Of a DNA stretch of 61,919 nucleotides, positions 36,301 to 44,523 are shown piece by piece. Source of the stretch: Bacteroidota bacterium (GTDB lineage: Bacteria > Bacteroidota > Bacteroidia > Chitinophagales > Chitinophagaceae). The notes below the pieces were generated by a model. It saw only the letters and a list, made by a program, of their open reading frames with translations, was not told the origin of the DNA and ran no database searches. The position numbers and the translations under genes are program-made. Position 1 is the stretch's first letter. Every line of letters starts with the position of its first letter. The stretch spans positions 1 to 61,919 of the forward strand of contig JABDDT010000010.1 of NCBI GenBank assembly GCA_013287475.1. The letters are read 5' to 3'.

Positions 36301-36413
36301 GCCAGGGCCTTGCCGTGATCATCTGTAACCTTACCTTTTATCAACCGGTTTTGGGCAAACCCGTAAATACTAAGGCCAAATACCAGCAGTACCAGCAAAG
36401 GAAGTTTTTTCAT
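33393..36413 (-). CDS. SusC/RagA family TonB-linked outer-membrane receptor
   Basis: A 1006-residue TonB-dependent transporter from the ATG at 36413. Signal peptide to about residue 20; an N-terminal CarboxypepD_reg-like domain (GKALAGASITIKN) is followed by a TonB-box region and plug (VVGYGTQKKKDVTGAIS, YVIDGYIGGSIASINPGDIE, LKDASAGAIYGSRASNGVVI). The barrel ends NPRTYTIGFRVGF. It lacks the N-terminal extension used by FecR-type anti-sigma signalling. It imports oligosaccharides together with SusD. A 400-base divergent spacer upstream holds candidate operators. Confidence 0.94.
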   Translation of the reverse strand: MKKLPLLVLLVFGLSIYGFAQNRLIKGKVTDDHGKALAGASITIKNTAASTLSDSSGNFALSYSGNAKAQLVVTFIGYLNTELSIGNGNYFDVQLKQNAQTLNDVIVVGYGTQKKKDVTGAISVVKPDELGNRPIVKVEQALQGTAPGVAVQSTNGMPGTPLSVRIRGTNSITGSNEPLYVIDGYIGGSIASINPGDIESMEILKDASAGAIYGSRASNGVVIITTKSGHEGAARINLSAWFQKAEIAKDLDLMDAYDFANTVNIQNAAVGLPPGFTSAQLDGFKTNPGTNWQKALQQKPLVQNYEASVSGGSSHMSYFVSFNYLDQPGLILNQYYKKGSLRSNLDFRINDKLDLKFYIMTAIPSSRNTAYVGDTGDPFSSAAFWDPTKPVYDPTTGKLTLTSNYGTLSVSPVAQATNQAVDANSIDAVGTGVLTYHILKNLTFTSSNSYESQWGWTRSLFGLGTSQTVINGLSSGYASGNTNWLSAFQTSNFLTYNLLTGDHALTLTGLYEYSQATNQNINATASNLSTYALGYYNLGLGLTQQTTSGYSSSDLQSFMGRLNYSYKDKYLLTASIRDDGSSRLTTKYSTFPSVAVGWNVSKENFMENSRVFSALKLRASYGETGNQGIPPYSSIPVINTSNVGYYFDGSTLSISTPLGTPVATNLVWETTLQTDIGFDASFLNNRLNLSVDAYNKKISNLLFSYQTPAYLGGGSYQRNIGSIQNRGIEIGISGNPLNPHAGKLKWTTWFEMSFNDNKVLNLNGLDNVIVSGIGQPQQNISILKVGSPLGEFTGYQFLGTWKASEATEAAKYGNKPGDAKYTDVNGDGVINQDDYLPIGNGIPKMTWGFINDFNYGNFTLSFMFAGQNGAQIFSQTIAYTWGQAPGTRNATLEEATQMWTPKNETNVPAFSTTGSWPTNSSRFVYNANFVKLKNLSLNYSIPQSVLGNAKIHSVDVYISGQNLFTITKYPGYDPELTNAQNAMTQGVEMGVIPNPRTYTIGFRVGF

Positions 36414-36813
36414 ATTAAGCAATGGTTTTGGTGATTAAAGACACAAATAACGCGGTAAGGCCTTAACGAAATCGCTAATAATTGATTAATAAATCCATTA
36501 ATTGGAACTATTTTAATAAGTTTTTTTTAAATCTTCTCCCTCATTCAATCAAATGAAAAGGGGAATGTGAAGACATTCCCCGTGGAGCAGAGCCAATATA
36601 TTACAGGATCATCTACTCTTGCTTAGACCAAAAAAATAATGGTACAAAATACCTTTCCGCGATTAATCCACTTACTAATAATCGATTAACATTTGTGTTA
36701 ATTATAATAATCCTGATATTAATTGATTATTAAAGGCCTGGTTAATCTCCATCCTGTTTATTGCATCCTTACATCTTAAAGACGCTTCATTCACCACAAC
36801 AAGAATTAAAACA
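36414..36813. promoter_or_regulatory. Divergent control region between susC and the mannonate-dehydratase-like gene
   Basis: This spacer must hold the promoters of two divergent operons. It contains three near-identical 15-base sites: TAATAATTGATTAAT at 36476-36490, TAATAATCGATTAAC at 36676-36690, and the inverted copy at 36718-36732, whose reverse complement reads TAATAATCAATTAAT. The centre of the second is a perfect palindrome (TAATCGATTA). They are the most likely operators for a shared regulator. A hairpin at 36560-36581 is listed separately. No standard TAnnTTTG promoter could be placed with confidence. Confidence 0.5.
36560..36581 (-). terminator. Hairpin with terminator geometry upstream of susC
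   Basis: A perfect 9-bp stem (GGGGAATGT and ACATTCCCC) with a four-base loop, followed on the minus strand by CTTTTCATTTG. No minus-strand gene lies upstream of it, so it may end a small leader RNA or act as an attenuator in the susC 5' region. Confidence 0.4.
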
Positions 36814-38178
36814 ATGCATTCCAACAAATTTTCTTCTTCTTTAAATCGCCGGTCCATTCTAAAAGCTTTAGGATTGGGAACTGCTTCCGGCATCCTGGGA
36901 ATTGCAGGGGGAATCCCTTCACTCAAAGCAGCAGGAATAGAAAATAAAGTACACAATGCAGGCCTGCCTCCGTTAAAAATTAAAAGCGTAAAAGCTATCG
37001 GCACAGCTCCCCAGGGAGCTAACCTGGTTGTCGTTAAAGTTGAAACAACCGAACCGGGACTGTATGGACTCGGCTGCGCCACATTCACCCAGAGAGCAGA
37101 AGCAGTTGTTTCTGCCATCAATAATTATATGGGGGATTTCTGTATTGGTAAGGATGTGGACAATATAGAAGATATGTGGCAATCATTTTTTGTGAGCTCC
37201 TATTGGAGAAACGGGCCGGTACTGAACAACGCGCTGAGCGGGCTCGATCAGGCTTTGTGGGATATCAAAGGAAAAAGAGCCAATATGCCTGTATATCAGT
37301 TACTGGGCGGTAAATCCCGCTTTGCAGTTGATTGTTATGCTCACGCAGATGGGAAGTCACCTGAAGAAGTCTCTGATAATGTCCAAAAATATATCGACGA
37401 GGGATTTCAATATGTACGGATTCAGCAGGGCGGATATGGTTCCTTATATCTCGCGCAAAAACCGGATTTCAAGGATGCAGGATTTGGAATTCCGTCGGAT
37501 GATTTTATGGATGAAAACGCTTACCTGCAGGCAGTTCCAAAAATGTTTAAAGAAGTCAGAAAAAGATGTGGCGAGAGTATAGAACTGTTACATGATACAC
37601 ATGAGCGGGTCCAGCCCATGAATATGATCAATATGTGTAAAAGACTGGAAGAATATAATCCGTACTGGATAGAAGATCCTGTGACCCCGGAAAATATGGA
37701 CTGGTTTAAACAGTTGCGTGCGAGTACAACGGTACCATTTGCCATGGGAGAATTATTTAACAATCAAAATGAGTTTGTAGGTTATATGGCCGATCATTCG
37801 TTTGATTATATCCGCTGTCATCTTTCCCAGATCGGAGGAATTACTCCGGCAATGAAAGTTGCGCGACTCGGAGAATTTTTCAACGTGAAGTCGGGCTGGC
37901 ATGGACCGGGTGATGTTTCGCCTGTCGGTCATGCTGCTCAGTGTCATATCGATCTTGCCATCTGGAATTTTGGTGTGCAGGAATCCATTCAGTTTTCTGA
38001 TAAACTCATAGAAGTTTTCCCGGGCACACCCGTATTAAAAAAAGGATACCTGTATGTGAATGAAGTACCGGGACTGGGTGTGGATATTGATGAAAAAATG
38101 GCGGCTAAATATCCGATAAATAACAAGGCAGGTCATTGGACAATCAGAAAACGCGACGGAACGATTATAAGACCGTGA
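36814..38178 (+). CDS. Tat-exported enolase-superfamily dehydratase (mannonate dehydratase/RspA-like)
   Basis: A 454-residue protein. Residues 10-35 form a twin-arginine signal (NRRSILKALGLGTASG). The N-terminal capping domain is followed by the barrel with YVRIQQGGYGS, metal ligands in LLHDTHERVQP, WIEDPVTPEN and FAMGELFNN, and the His region WHGPGDVSPVGH, all aligned with the D-mannonate dehydratase (ManD/RspA) branch. It should remove water from sugar acids. Export of such an enzyme by Tat is unusual, because most relatives are cytoplasmic. It is first in a plus-strand set with a PQQ dehydrogenase and a BASS transporter, suggesting periplasmic sugar-acid chemistry. Confidence 0.88.
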   Translation: MHSNKFSSSLNRRSILKALGLGTASGILGIAGGIPSLKAAGIENKVHNAGLPPLKIKSVKAIGTAPQGANLVVVKVETTEPGLYGLGCATFTQRAEAVVSAINNYMGDFCIGKDVDNIEDMWQSFFVSSYWRNGPVLNNALSGLDQALWDIKGKRANMPVYQLLGGKSRFAVDCYAHADGKSPEEVSDNVQKYIDEGFQYVRIQQGGYGSLYLAQKPDFKDAGFGIPSDDFMDENAYLQAVPKMFKEVRKRCGESIELLHDTHERVQPMNMINMCKRLEEYNPYWIEDPVTPENMDWFKQLRASTTVPFAMGELFNNQNEFVGYMADHSFDYIRCHLSQIGGITPAMKVARLGEFFNVKSGWHGPGDVSPVGHAAQCHIDLAIWNFGVQESIQFSDKLIEVFPGTPVLKKGYLYVNEVPGLGVDIDEKMAAKYPINNKAGHWTIRKRDGTIIRP

Positions 38179-38219
38179 TTCACCGGTTATCTGCTCCGCG
38201 TCCACAATAAACAGCCGCA

Positions 38220-40424
38220 ATGATTCAACTAAAAAATGTACACTTATTAATATCAATTGTTCTTTGTTCAGCTTTCTTCATTTCATCATCCTGCCGGTTT
38301 TCCGGAGAGGAAGATAAAAAGAGATCCCTTCATCAATCGGACTGGCCGGTCTATGGCGGGAATAAAGAAGGCAACCGGTATTCCCATTTAACCCAGATCA
38401 ATATTAATAATGTAAAAAAATTACAGGTTGCCTGGATCTACAACTCAGATACATCCATCGGTTTCCGCACCGGGATGAAAAGCTCCGAAATGGAATGCCA
38501 GCCGGTTGAGGTTGACAATATATTGTATGCTGTCAGTCCCACATTAAAATTATTTGCACTTCATGCTGAATCCGGAAAAAAAATATGGGAATTTGATCCT
38601 TTTAAAAACACGATCCCAAAACTTACTTATTGCAGGGGAGTTGTCTATTGGAAAAACGGAGAAGATAAACGGATTTTATATTCTGCCGGTTCCACACTCT
38701 ATGCAATCAATGCATTAACCGGTCTTCCGATAGAAAGTTTCGGCACATCCGGAAAAATTGATCTGCATACAGGCCTGGATATTCATCATGATGTAAGCAA
38801 CCTCTATGTTGCAGCAACAACGCCCGGTATCATTTATAAAAATATACTGATCATTGGCTCGGCAGTATCGGAAGGCGGAGATGCAGCCCCCGGGTATATC
38901 CGTGGTTTTGATGTCATATCCGGTAAATTGAAATGGGTATTTCATACGATACCTGAGCCGGGAGAACCGGGTTATGAAACCTGGCCAAAAGATGCGAATA
39001 AAAAAGTGGGAGCCGCTAATAACTGGAGCGGTTTAACCGTGGATGAAAAAAGAGGCGTTGTTTATCTGGGTACAGGTTCTCCGGGTTCTGATTTTTATGG
39101 CGGTGAACGCGCTGGAATAAACTTATTTTCAGATTGTATTCTTGCGCTGGATGCAGCGTCTGGTAAATTGAACTGGTACTACCAGATTATCCATCACGAT
39201 CTCTGGGACCGTGATATTCCCTGTCCGCCAAATTTAGCTACGATCGTTCATGAAGGAAAAAGAACAGAGGTGGTTGTACAGGCAACCAAAGATGGTCTGA
39301 TCTATGTATTGGATCGTGATTCGGGAAAATCCATTTTCCCTGTAGAAGAAAAAAAAGTTCCTTCAAAAGGACTGCCCGGCGAACATCCATGGCCTTTTCA
39401 GAAATTTCCGGTCAGGCCCTTACCATTTTCCATGCAGGTTTTTAATGAAGAGGATATCACAAATATTTCAGCCGAATCACATGATTATGTAAAAAAAATA
39501 TTTGATTCGACTGAACATGCCAACAAGTTCACTCCCCCCAACGAAAAAGGAACCCTTCTTTTTGGTTATAGCGGAGGAGCAGAATGGGGAGGAAATGCTA
39601 TTGACTCCGAAGGCATCCTCTTTCAAAATACAAATAATGGATTGTGGAAACTTCAAATGGAATCTTCAGCAAAACATTTGAAGGAAATGGAATCATTTCC
39701 TGAAGGGCAAAATTTGTATATCACTTATTGCTCATCCTGTCATGGAAAAGATAAAAAAGGAAATGGTGCAGAAATTCCAGGTCTTCTCCAAACAGGTAAA
39801 CATGTAAAGGAAAATGAAATAGATCAGATCATCCGGGAAGGTCGCAGAAGAATGCCCTCTTTCACGCAGTTTACAACGGGCGAGCGAAATGCCATTGTTC
39901 ATTTTTTGCTCCATGATCAGGAAACAAAATCCGACAAAAGTCTGAGCGCTGTTAAACAAATGAATGACAGGAATAAAAAGAAAACTGATTTCCCCTACCT
40001 GCCCCCATGGCGCGCAAAAGTCTGGACGAAAATATTTGACCAGCAGGGATACCCGGGCATTAAACCTCCCTGGGGAACACTCAATGCCATTGATTTAAAC
40101 AGTGGTGAATACAAGTGGCGCATTCCTCTTGGTGAATTTCCGGAACTGACTAAAAAAGGCATACCTGTTACCGGAACGGAAAACTATGGAGGACCGATCG
40201 TAACAGACGGGGGGCTTGTTTTTATTGCGGCAACCAGGGATGAAAAAATCCGGGCTTTTGATCAACAAACCGGAGCGGTTGTCTGGGAATTTCCGCTTCC
40301 TGCAGCCGGATTTGCTACTCCCATTACTTACGAAATAAATGGTAAACAGTACCTGGTTATTGCAGCAGGAGGAGGAAGGGGATTGAAATCAAGTGGAATC
40401 TATATGGCTTTCGCCCTTCCTTAA
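38220..40424 (+). CDS. PQQ-dependent dehydrogenase with haem c domain (lipoprotein)
   Basis: A 734-residue lipoprotein (signal peptide with SSSC lipobox near residue 22). The beta-propeller of the glucose/quinate/shikimate type starts with WPVYGGNKEGNRYSHLTQIN; WIYNSDTSIGF, LDAASGKLNWYYQIIHHDLW and GGPIVTDGGLVFIAATRDEK are conserved PQQ-binding blades. A cytochrome c insertion near residue 500 has the haem motif CSSCHG, with the distal Met in RRMPSF. It oxidises sugars or alcohols outside the inner membrane and passes electrons to the haem. It follows the dehydratase gene by about 40 bases. The window contains no pqq biosynthesis genes. Confidence 0.9.
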   Translation: MIQLKNVHLLISIVLCSAFFISSSCRFSGEEDKKRSLHQSDWPVYGGNKEGNRYSHLTQININNVKKLQVAWIYNSDTSIGFRTGMKSSEMECQPVEVDNILYAVSPTLKLFALHAESGKKIWEFDPFKNTIPKLTYCRGVVYWKNGEDKRILYSAGSTLYAINALTGLPIESFGTSGKIDLHTGLDIHHDVSNLYVAATTPGIIYKNILIIGSAVSEGGDAAPGYIRGFDVISGKLKWVFHTIPEPGEPGYETWPKDANKKVGAANNWSGLTVDEKRGVVYLGTGSPGSDFYGGERAGINLFSDCILALDAASGKLNWYYQIIHHDLWDRDIPCPPNLATIVHEGKRTEVVVQATKDGLIYVLDRDSGKSIFPVEEKKVPSKGLPGEHPWPFQKFPVRPLPFSMQVFNEEDITNISAESHDYVKKIFDSTEHANKFTPPNEKGTLLFGYSGGAEWGGNAIDSEGILFQNTNNGLWKLQMESSAKHLKEMESFPEGQNLYITYCSSCHGKDKKGNGAEIPGLLQTGKHVKENEIDQIIREGRRRMPSFTQFTTGERNAIVHFLLHDQETKSDKSLSAVKQMNDRNKKKTDFPYLPPWRAKVWTKIFDQQGYPGIKPPWGTLNAIDLNSGEYKWRIPLGEFPELTKKGIPVTGTENYGGPIVTDGGLVFIAATRDEKIRAFDQQTGAVVWEFPLPAAGFATPITYEINGKQYLVIAAGGGRGLKSSGIYMAFALP

Positions 40425-40453
40425 TCAAATTGATCTCTTAAAACATTTCATAC

Positions 40454-41566
40454 ATGACAAGGACGCTTTTCCTGTTTCTGGCTGCTTTAGTTTTGTTATT
40501 CGTTTACTTATATTTTTTTCTCTTTGGAAATTTTATTTATGCCGGATTATTATTAATGGGGTTTTTCATTTTGCTTGCGATTGCTTTTCGCAGCTCCCGG
40601 CTCTTAAAAGGATTTTCCTTTACCATGATGATTTTTGCTGCAGTAAGCCTGGCAATGTATTATCCGGCATATTTTCAAAAAGCCGGAGGGTTTCGATTAT
40701 CAGGACTTATTCTTCCTCTCCTGCAAATTATAATGTTTGGCATGGGAACGGAACTCAGTGTCAAAGAATTCAAAAATATATTACATAACCCAAAAGGTGT
40801 TTTTATTGGTATTTTCTGTCACTATACAATCATGCCTCTTCTCGGGTTTTTACTCGCCAGTATTTTCAGGTTCCCAAAGGAAATAGCTGCCGGCATCATA
40901 TTGATCGGATGTTGTCCCAGCGGCCTTGCTTCCAATGTAATGTCTTACCTGGCGCGGGCAAACCTGGCTCTTTCAATCACTGTAACTGCTGTATCAACCA
41001 TGCTGGCGCCACTCCTCACTCCCCTGCTCTTACAATTTCTCGGTGGTGAGTTTATTGAAATTAAATTTTGGGCGATGGTCTGGGATATTACCAAAATTGT
41101 AATCCTGCCCATTTCTGCCGGATTAATATTCCATCAATTCGTAAGAGGCCGGTTTTCATTTATTGATAAAGCCATGCCAAAAATCTCCATGTTTGGAATC
41201 GGTTTCATCATCGTCATTATTACGGCAGCAGGAAGGGACAGTTTGCTGGAAGTCGGTCTGAAATTAATTCTCGTAACATTCATTCAAAATACAGCAGGAT
41301 ATATACTGGGTTATTGGTCGGCGCGCCTTTTCAGATTAAGTGAAAAAGACTGCCGCACTGTATCACTGGAAGTCGGTATGCAAAATGGCGGACTTGCTTC
41401 GGGGCTTGCATTAACCATGGGAAAACTGGCAACCGTCGGTCTGGCGCCGGCAGTATTCGGACCAACCATGAATATTACCGGATCATCACTTGCCAGCTGG
41501 TGGCACAGGAGACCGCCAAAAGAACCGGATTATAAAACCACAATCCCCTTGCTCTCCAAATACTGA
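40454..41566 (+). CDS. Bile acid:sodium symporter (BASS) family transporter
   Basis: A 370-residue inner-membrane protein with about ten transmembrane helices. MFGMGTELSVKEFKNIL and GCCPSGLASNVMSYLARANLALSI with the paired Gly/Asn segment, and LEVGMQNGGLASGLALTMGK, are BASS family signatures. The family moves organic anions such as bile acids, pantoate or keto acids with sodium. Thirty bases after the PQQ dehydrogenase gene; a candidate importer for the oxidised sugar product (inference). Its end overlaps the convergent MscS gene by 37 bases. Confidence 0.9.
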   Translation: MTRTLFLFLAALVLLFVYLYFFLFGNFIYAGLLLMGFFILLAIAFRSSRLLKGFSFTMMIFAAVSLAMYYPAYFQKAGGFRLSGLILPLLQIIMFGMGTELSVKEFKNILHNPKGVFIGIFCHYTIMPLLGFLLASIFRFPKEIAAGIILIGCCPSGLASNVMSYLARANLALSITVTAVSTMLAPLLTPLLLQFLGGEFIEIKFWAMVWDITKIVILPISAGLIFHQFVRGRFSFIDKAMPKISMFGIGFIIVIITAAGRDSLLEVGLKLILVTFIQNTAGYILGYWSARLFRLSEKDCRTVSLEVGMQNGGLASGLALTMGKLATVGLAPAVFGPTMNITGSSLASWWHRRPPKEPDYKTTIPLLSKY

Positions 41567-44019
41567 TATACTTCCGCTTTTATAGTTTCTGCAGAGGCAT
41601 TGCTTTTATTGAATTCTTTGGTCCAGAATAAAATCTTCAGCTCCATATTTTTTGAATTCAGATTCGTTATTGTTATATCAGGCGCTCTTTCTGAGAGCAC
41701 ATTTTCATTTTTCAAAACGATGTCTTTAATAGCATCTGCAGATATGTCTTTTGAATGATCGGATTTTTCCATTGAAAATGTCAGTGACTCCCTGATATGA
41801 TTATTGCTCAGCGTCCAGTTAATAATATTACGGGAAAGTACATCACCATTTGGAATGATCACTTCAGCCCCTTCATCTGTAAGCAGTGTGCTGGTGCGAA
41901 TTCCAATCTCTTTTACCCTCCCCTTCTTATCACCGAGTTCAACGGTGTCTCCGATTCTGAGAGGCCGGTCAAAAATCAAAATAACACCGGAAACAAAATT
42001 GTTGACAATACTTTGCAGACCCAGACCGATACCCACACTGAGTGCGCCAAGTATAACTGTAATCCGGTCTACGGGAAGTCCCGAAGCAGCTACGGCCAGT
42101 AAAAAACCTGCTATCAATAAAATGAGACGTGTGATCATCAGCCTGGAACGCTGTCCTCTGTCATCGAAGGCAGAGTCATCACCAATATCACCAAAAAAAT
42201 ATGCGATGTATTTCTGGAGAAAATTCGCCAGCCATATGATGCCTATGAAAAGAACCATTCCACCGATAGTAAAAGAAAAATTACCCAACTGGCGCGTGGT
42301 TGTAAAGAAATCTATAATAAAATCGTTTAAAGCATCAAAGAGGTTCATGCTTGTAACAAAAACAATGAGCCATAAGGGTATGGCAACGATCATCGAAAGT
42401 CTCCTCAGGGATTTCGCGACGGTGCTATATTCGAATGCCTGCGGATATTTTTTCCGGGTGCGACTGGTTTGGATCTGAAGCAAAAATGCTTCTTCCATGA
42501 TCTTTACAAAAACAGCGAGGCTGATAGTTTGCGCAAAAGAATATGCGGCAGTGTATCCGAAAATCTGTGACAGGGTTACCCTTCCAAATAAATTCGTCAG
42601 GACAGCCAGAAAGTTCAGTATCATGTACAAACCGATGGCTGCAGATACCCATTTTTCAATCTTTTTTTTGTAGCGTACAAAAAACAGTAAACTGAATATA
42701 AAAGCAGTGCTCTCGATAAAAAAGTTTACCCACCGCTGCATATCCAGGGGTAACATGAGAGCCCTGGATAAGAACAACAGGAAAAATAAGAATATGAAAA
42801 TACACCAGCCATAGAATACGCGACGGCCCAGGTGTTTCCAAAGAATAACACTGAGTACGATCATTTGAAAGAATTCTATGGTCTCTATATACAAACTGGG
42901 AGCGTGTAAATCAAGGAAAGGTGCCAGACTGAGTACAAATATCATGGCAGCGGAGAAAGGCAGCGCATGGATAAAAGTTAAGTTGAAGGGTTCAACCACC
43001 TGCAATTTATTATTGCGTATCAGGTACCTGAAATTCCACCAAATCCAAAAAAAGAAAAGCAATCCCGAAACAGGTAACCATATCCATCTGTTGCCCGTAA
43101 AAGAAAAATAAATCCCCGCTAGCTGCCATTCATTTGCAAATGATTCTTTAAAATTATCATCTGAATGATTTTCCTCTCCCGAACCTGTTTCCCATAAAAA
43201 ATGACGCTCTTTCCCAAAAGCGGCTGATGCACCTGTTTGCAATTCCAGGTCCACCCTGGAAATTAATTCCCCGATTGTAATCACATGGGCGGAGGCCTGT
43301 GATTTCAACGTATTTATTTCCTTGCTGTTCTCAGCAACCAGACTGTCAACTTCCCTCCACTTGATTTTTAATTGCTGCAGCTGTGGTTCGAATGAATTTT
43401 TCAAAGAAGAGTCCCTGAATATCTTAAGCATCAGGGTATCTTTCTGCAAAGCGATTATTTCTTTTTTCACAACGTTCAGTGCTGTATCATATTCCCTCAG
43501 ATAGAGGGTATAATAAGCCGTGTTTTTGTCCAGCTCGTCGAGCAGGGTGTTAAACATCTGCAGATTCCGGATATTGAATGTCCGGTCGCTCTCATACAAT
43601 CTTTCCTTCAGTAAATCCAGTGTTGAATCACCCTGATCCATAAACTCATGCATGGACTGAAGTTTTACGAAAGAACCAGTAACGCCGGGAATTTTACTTA
43701 GCAGCTGGTAAACCCGTCCAAGATCTTCCGCATAGTCACTCGTCGAAACGGTATTGTTATTTTTAAAAAGCGTCGAATCAAATTTTCTGCGTTCGCGCCT
43801 GATTGTATCCCTGAAGTATTCGATTTTTTTTCGATCGGGAGCTGCCATATTACCTACTCCCTTCCGTATTCGATGCCCCGTTCTGATCGTATCTGAAGAG
43901 ATTTTATGCCTGATCGTATCAGAAGATATTTTCTGCCCGATCGTATCAGAAGATATTTTCTGCGCTTTAACGATACCGGCCGTCAGAAAAAAAATTAAAA
44001 GGAAAATAATATACTTCAT
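41530..44019 (-). CDS. Large MscS-family mechanosensitive channel
   Basis: An 829-residue protein: signal peptide (to about 19), three 9-residue repeats (KISSDTIRx, about residues 20-46), a helical periplasmic region (about 60-290), then about eight transmembrane helices and the MscS pore-beta domain (about 600-760; VILGALSVGIGLGLQSIVNN, FDRPLRIGDTVELGDKKG, VIIPNGDVLSRNIINWTLSN). This architecture resembles MscK-type channels. It opens on membrane tension to release osmolytes. It follows a 128-residue membrane protein with a 4-base ATGA overlap, so the two are coupled. Confidence 0.9.
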   Translation of the reverse strand: MKYIIFLLIFFLTAGIVKAQKISSDTIGQKISSDTIRHKISSDTIRTGHRIRKGVGNMAAPDRKKIEYFRDTIRRERRKFDSTLFKNNNTVSTSDYAEDLGRVYQLLSKIPGVTGSFVKLQSMHEFMDQGDSTLDLLKERLYESDRTFNIRNLQMFNTLLDELDKNTAYYTLYLREYDTALNVVKKEIIALQKDTLMLKIFRDSSLKNSFEPQLQQLKIKWREVDSLVAENSKEINTLKSQASAHVITIGELISRVDLELQTGASAAFGKERHFLWETGSGEENHSDDNFKESFANEWQLAGIYFSFTGNRWIWLPVSGLLFFFWIWWNFRYLIRNNKLQVVEPFNLTFIHALPFSAAMIFVLSLAPFLDLHAPSLYIETIEFFQMIVLSVILWKHLGRRVFYGWCIFIFLFFLLFLSRALMLPLDMQRWVNFFIESTAFIFSLLFFVRYKKKIEKWVSAAIGLYMILNFLAVLTNLFGRVTLSQIFGYTAAYSFAQTISLAVFVKIMEEAFLLQIQTSRTRKKYPQAFEYSTVAKSLRRLSMIVAIPLWLIVFVTSMNLFDALNDFIIDFFTTTRQLGNFSFTIGGMVLFIGIIWLANFLQKYIAYFFGDIGDDSAFDDRGQRSRLMITRLILLIAGFLLAVAASGLPVDRITVILGALSVGIGLGLQSIVNNFVSGVILIFDRPLRIGDTVELGDKKGRVKEIGIRTSTLLTDEGAEVIIPNGDVLSRNIINWTLSNNHIRESLTFSMEKSDHSKDISADAIKDIVLKNENVLSERAPDITITNLNSKNMELKILFWTKEFNKSNASAETIKAEVYQYLESKGIVVL
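43884..43964 (-). repeat. Three 27-bp tandem repeats inside the MscS gene
   Basis: Three consecutive 27-bp units at 43884-43910, 43911-43937 and 43938-43964; the last two differ at only two positions. In the protein they give the 9-residue unit KISSDTIRH/Q/T right after the signal peptide. Since 27 is a multiple of three, copy number changes keep the frame. Confidence 0.9.
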
Positions 44020-44402
44020 AGAGGTTTGTTACTTTTTCTCCCTGTTACTAAAAAAAACACAGCCACAAGAATCCATGAAACGAAAGGGACTATTAAGAAA
44101 ATAAATGCCGGTTTTGAACCCGGTAATTTCATTTTTACCATATAGGCAATCGCCGAAAATAATGCTATAAAAAGCATTAAGAAATAGCGCCATACTTTAG
44201 CAGTTGACAGGTAAGCTTTGGAATATAATTCAACCCAGACGAGTGCTATAAAAGGAGATAAAACCCATCCTAAAAATAATATTTTCAATAGTGCAGATTT
44301 ATTATTCGATCCGGCCCGCAAAGTACATGCAGCCGAAACAATTGCAACAACGATCACGCTGAATAATGCCAATAAGCGAAGAAGCCTGGTTTTTGATTTC
44401 AT
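44016..44402 (-). CDS. Small polytopic membrane protein of unknown function
   Basis: A 128-residue protein with four hydrophobic helices (about 10-28, 40-58, 68-86 and 98-118) separated by short charged loops. No known family recognised. It overlaps the start of the MscS gene by four bases (ATGA), implying coupled translation, and may work with that channel. Upstream, a 121-base spacer separates it from a divergent small membrane-protein gene. Confidence 0.7.
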   Translation of the reverse strand: MKSKTRLLRLLALFSVIVVAIVSAACTLRAGSNNKSALLKILFLGWVLSPFIALVWVELYSKAYLSTAKVWRYFLMLFIALFSAIAYMVKMKLPGSKPAFIFLIVPFVSWILVAVFFLVTGRKSNKPL

Positions 44403-44523
44403 GTAATATTATCCAATGCGATAGAAATTCCAACTCAGTTTATGTTACATACCTCAAAAAAGAACTAATTTTAAATGTGTCTGACATTTATTTTTCGGTC
44501 TTTTTGAAGAATCCTGAATTCAA

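Noticed and set aside
40393-40788. 131-codon plus-strand frame at the PQQ/BASS junction
   Set aside because: Out of frame with both genes and rich in Cys/Phe without motif; the BASS start at 40454 is clear.
41804-42478. 224-codon plus-strand frame
   Set aside because: Entirely antisense to the MscS pore domain; Ser/Ile-rich with no recognisable motif, so a shadow of the real gene.
43884-43964. CRISPR-like direct repeats
   Set aside because: Units are adjacent without spacers and lie in a coding frame; no cas genes.
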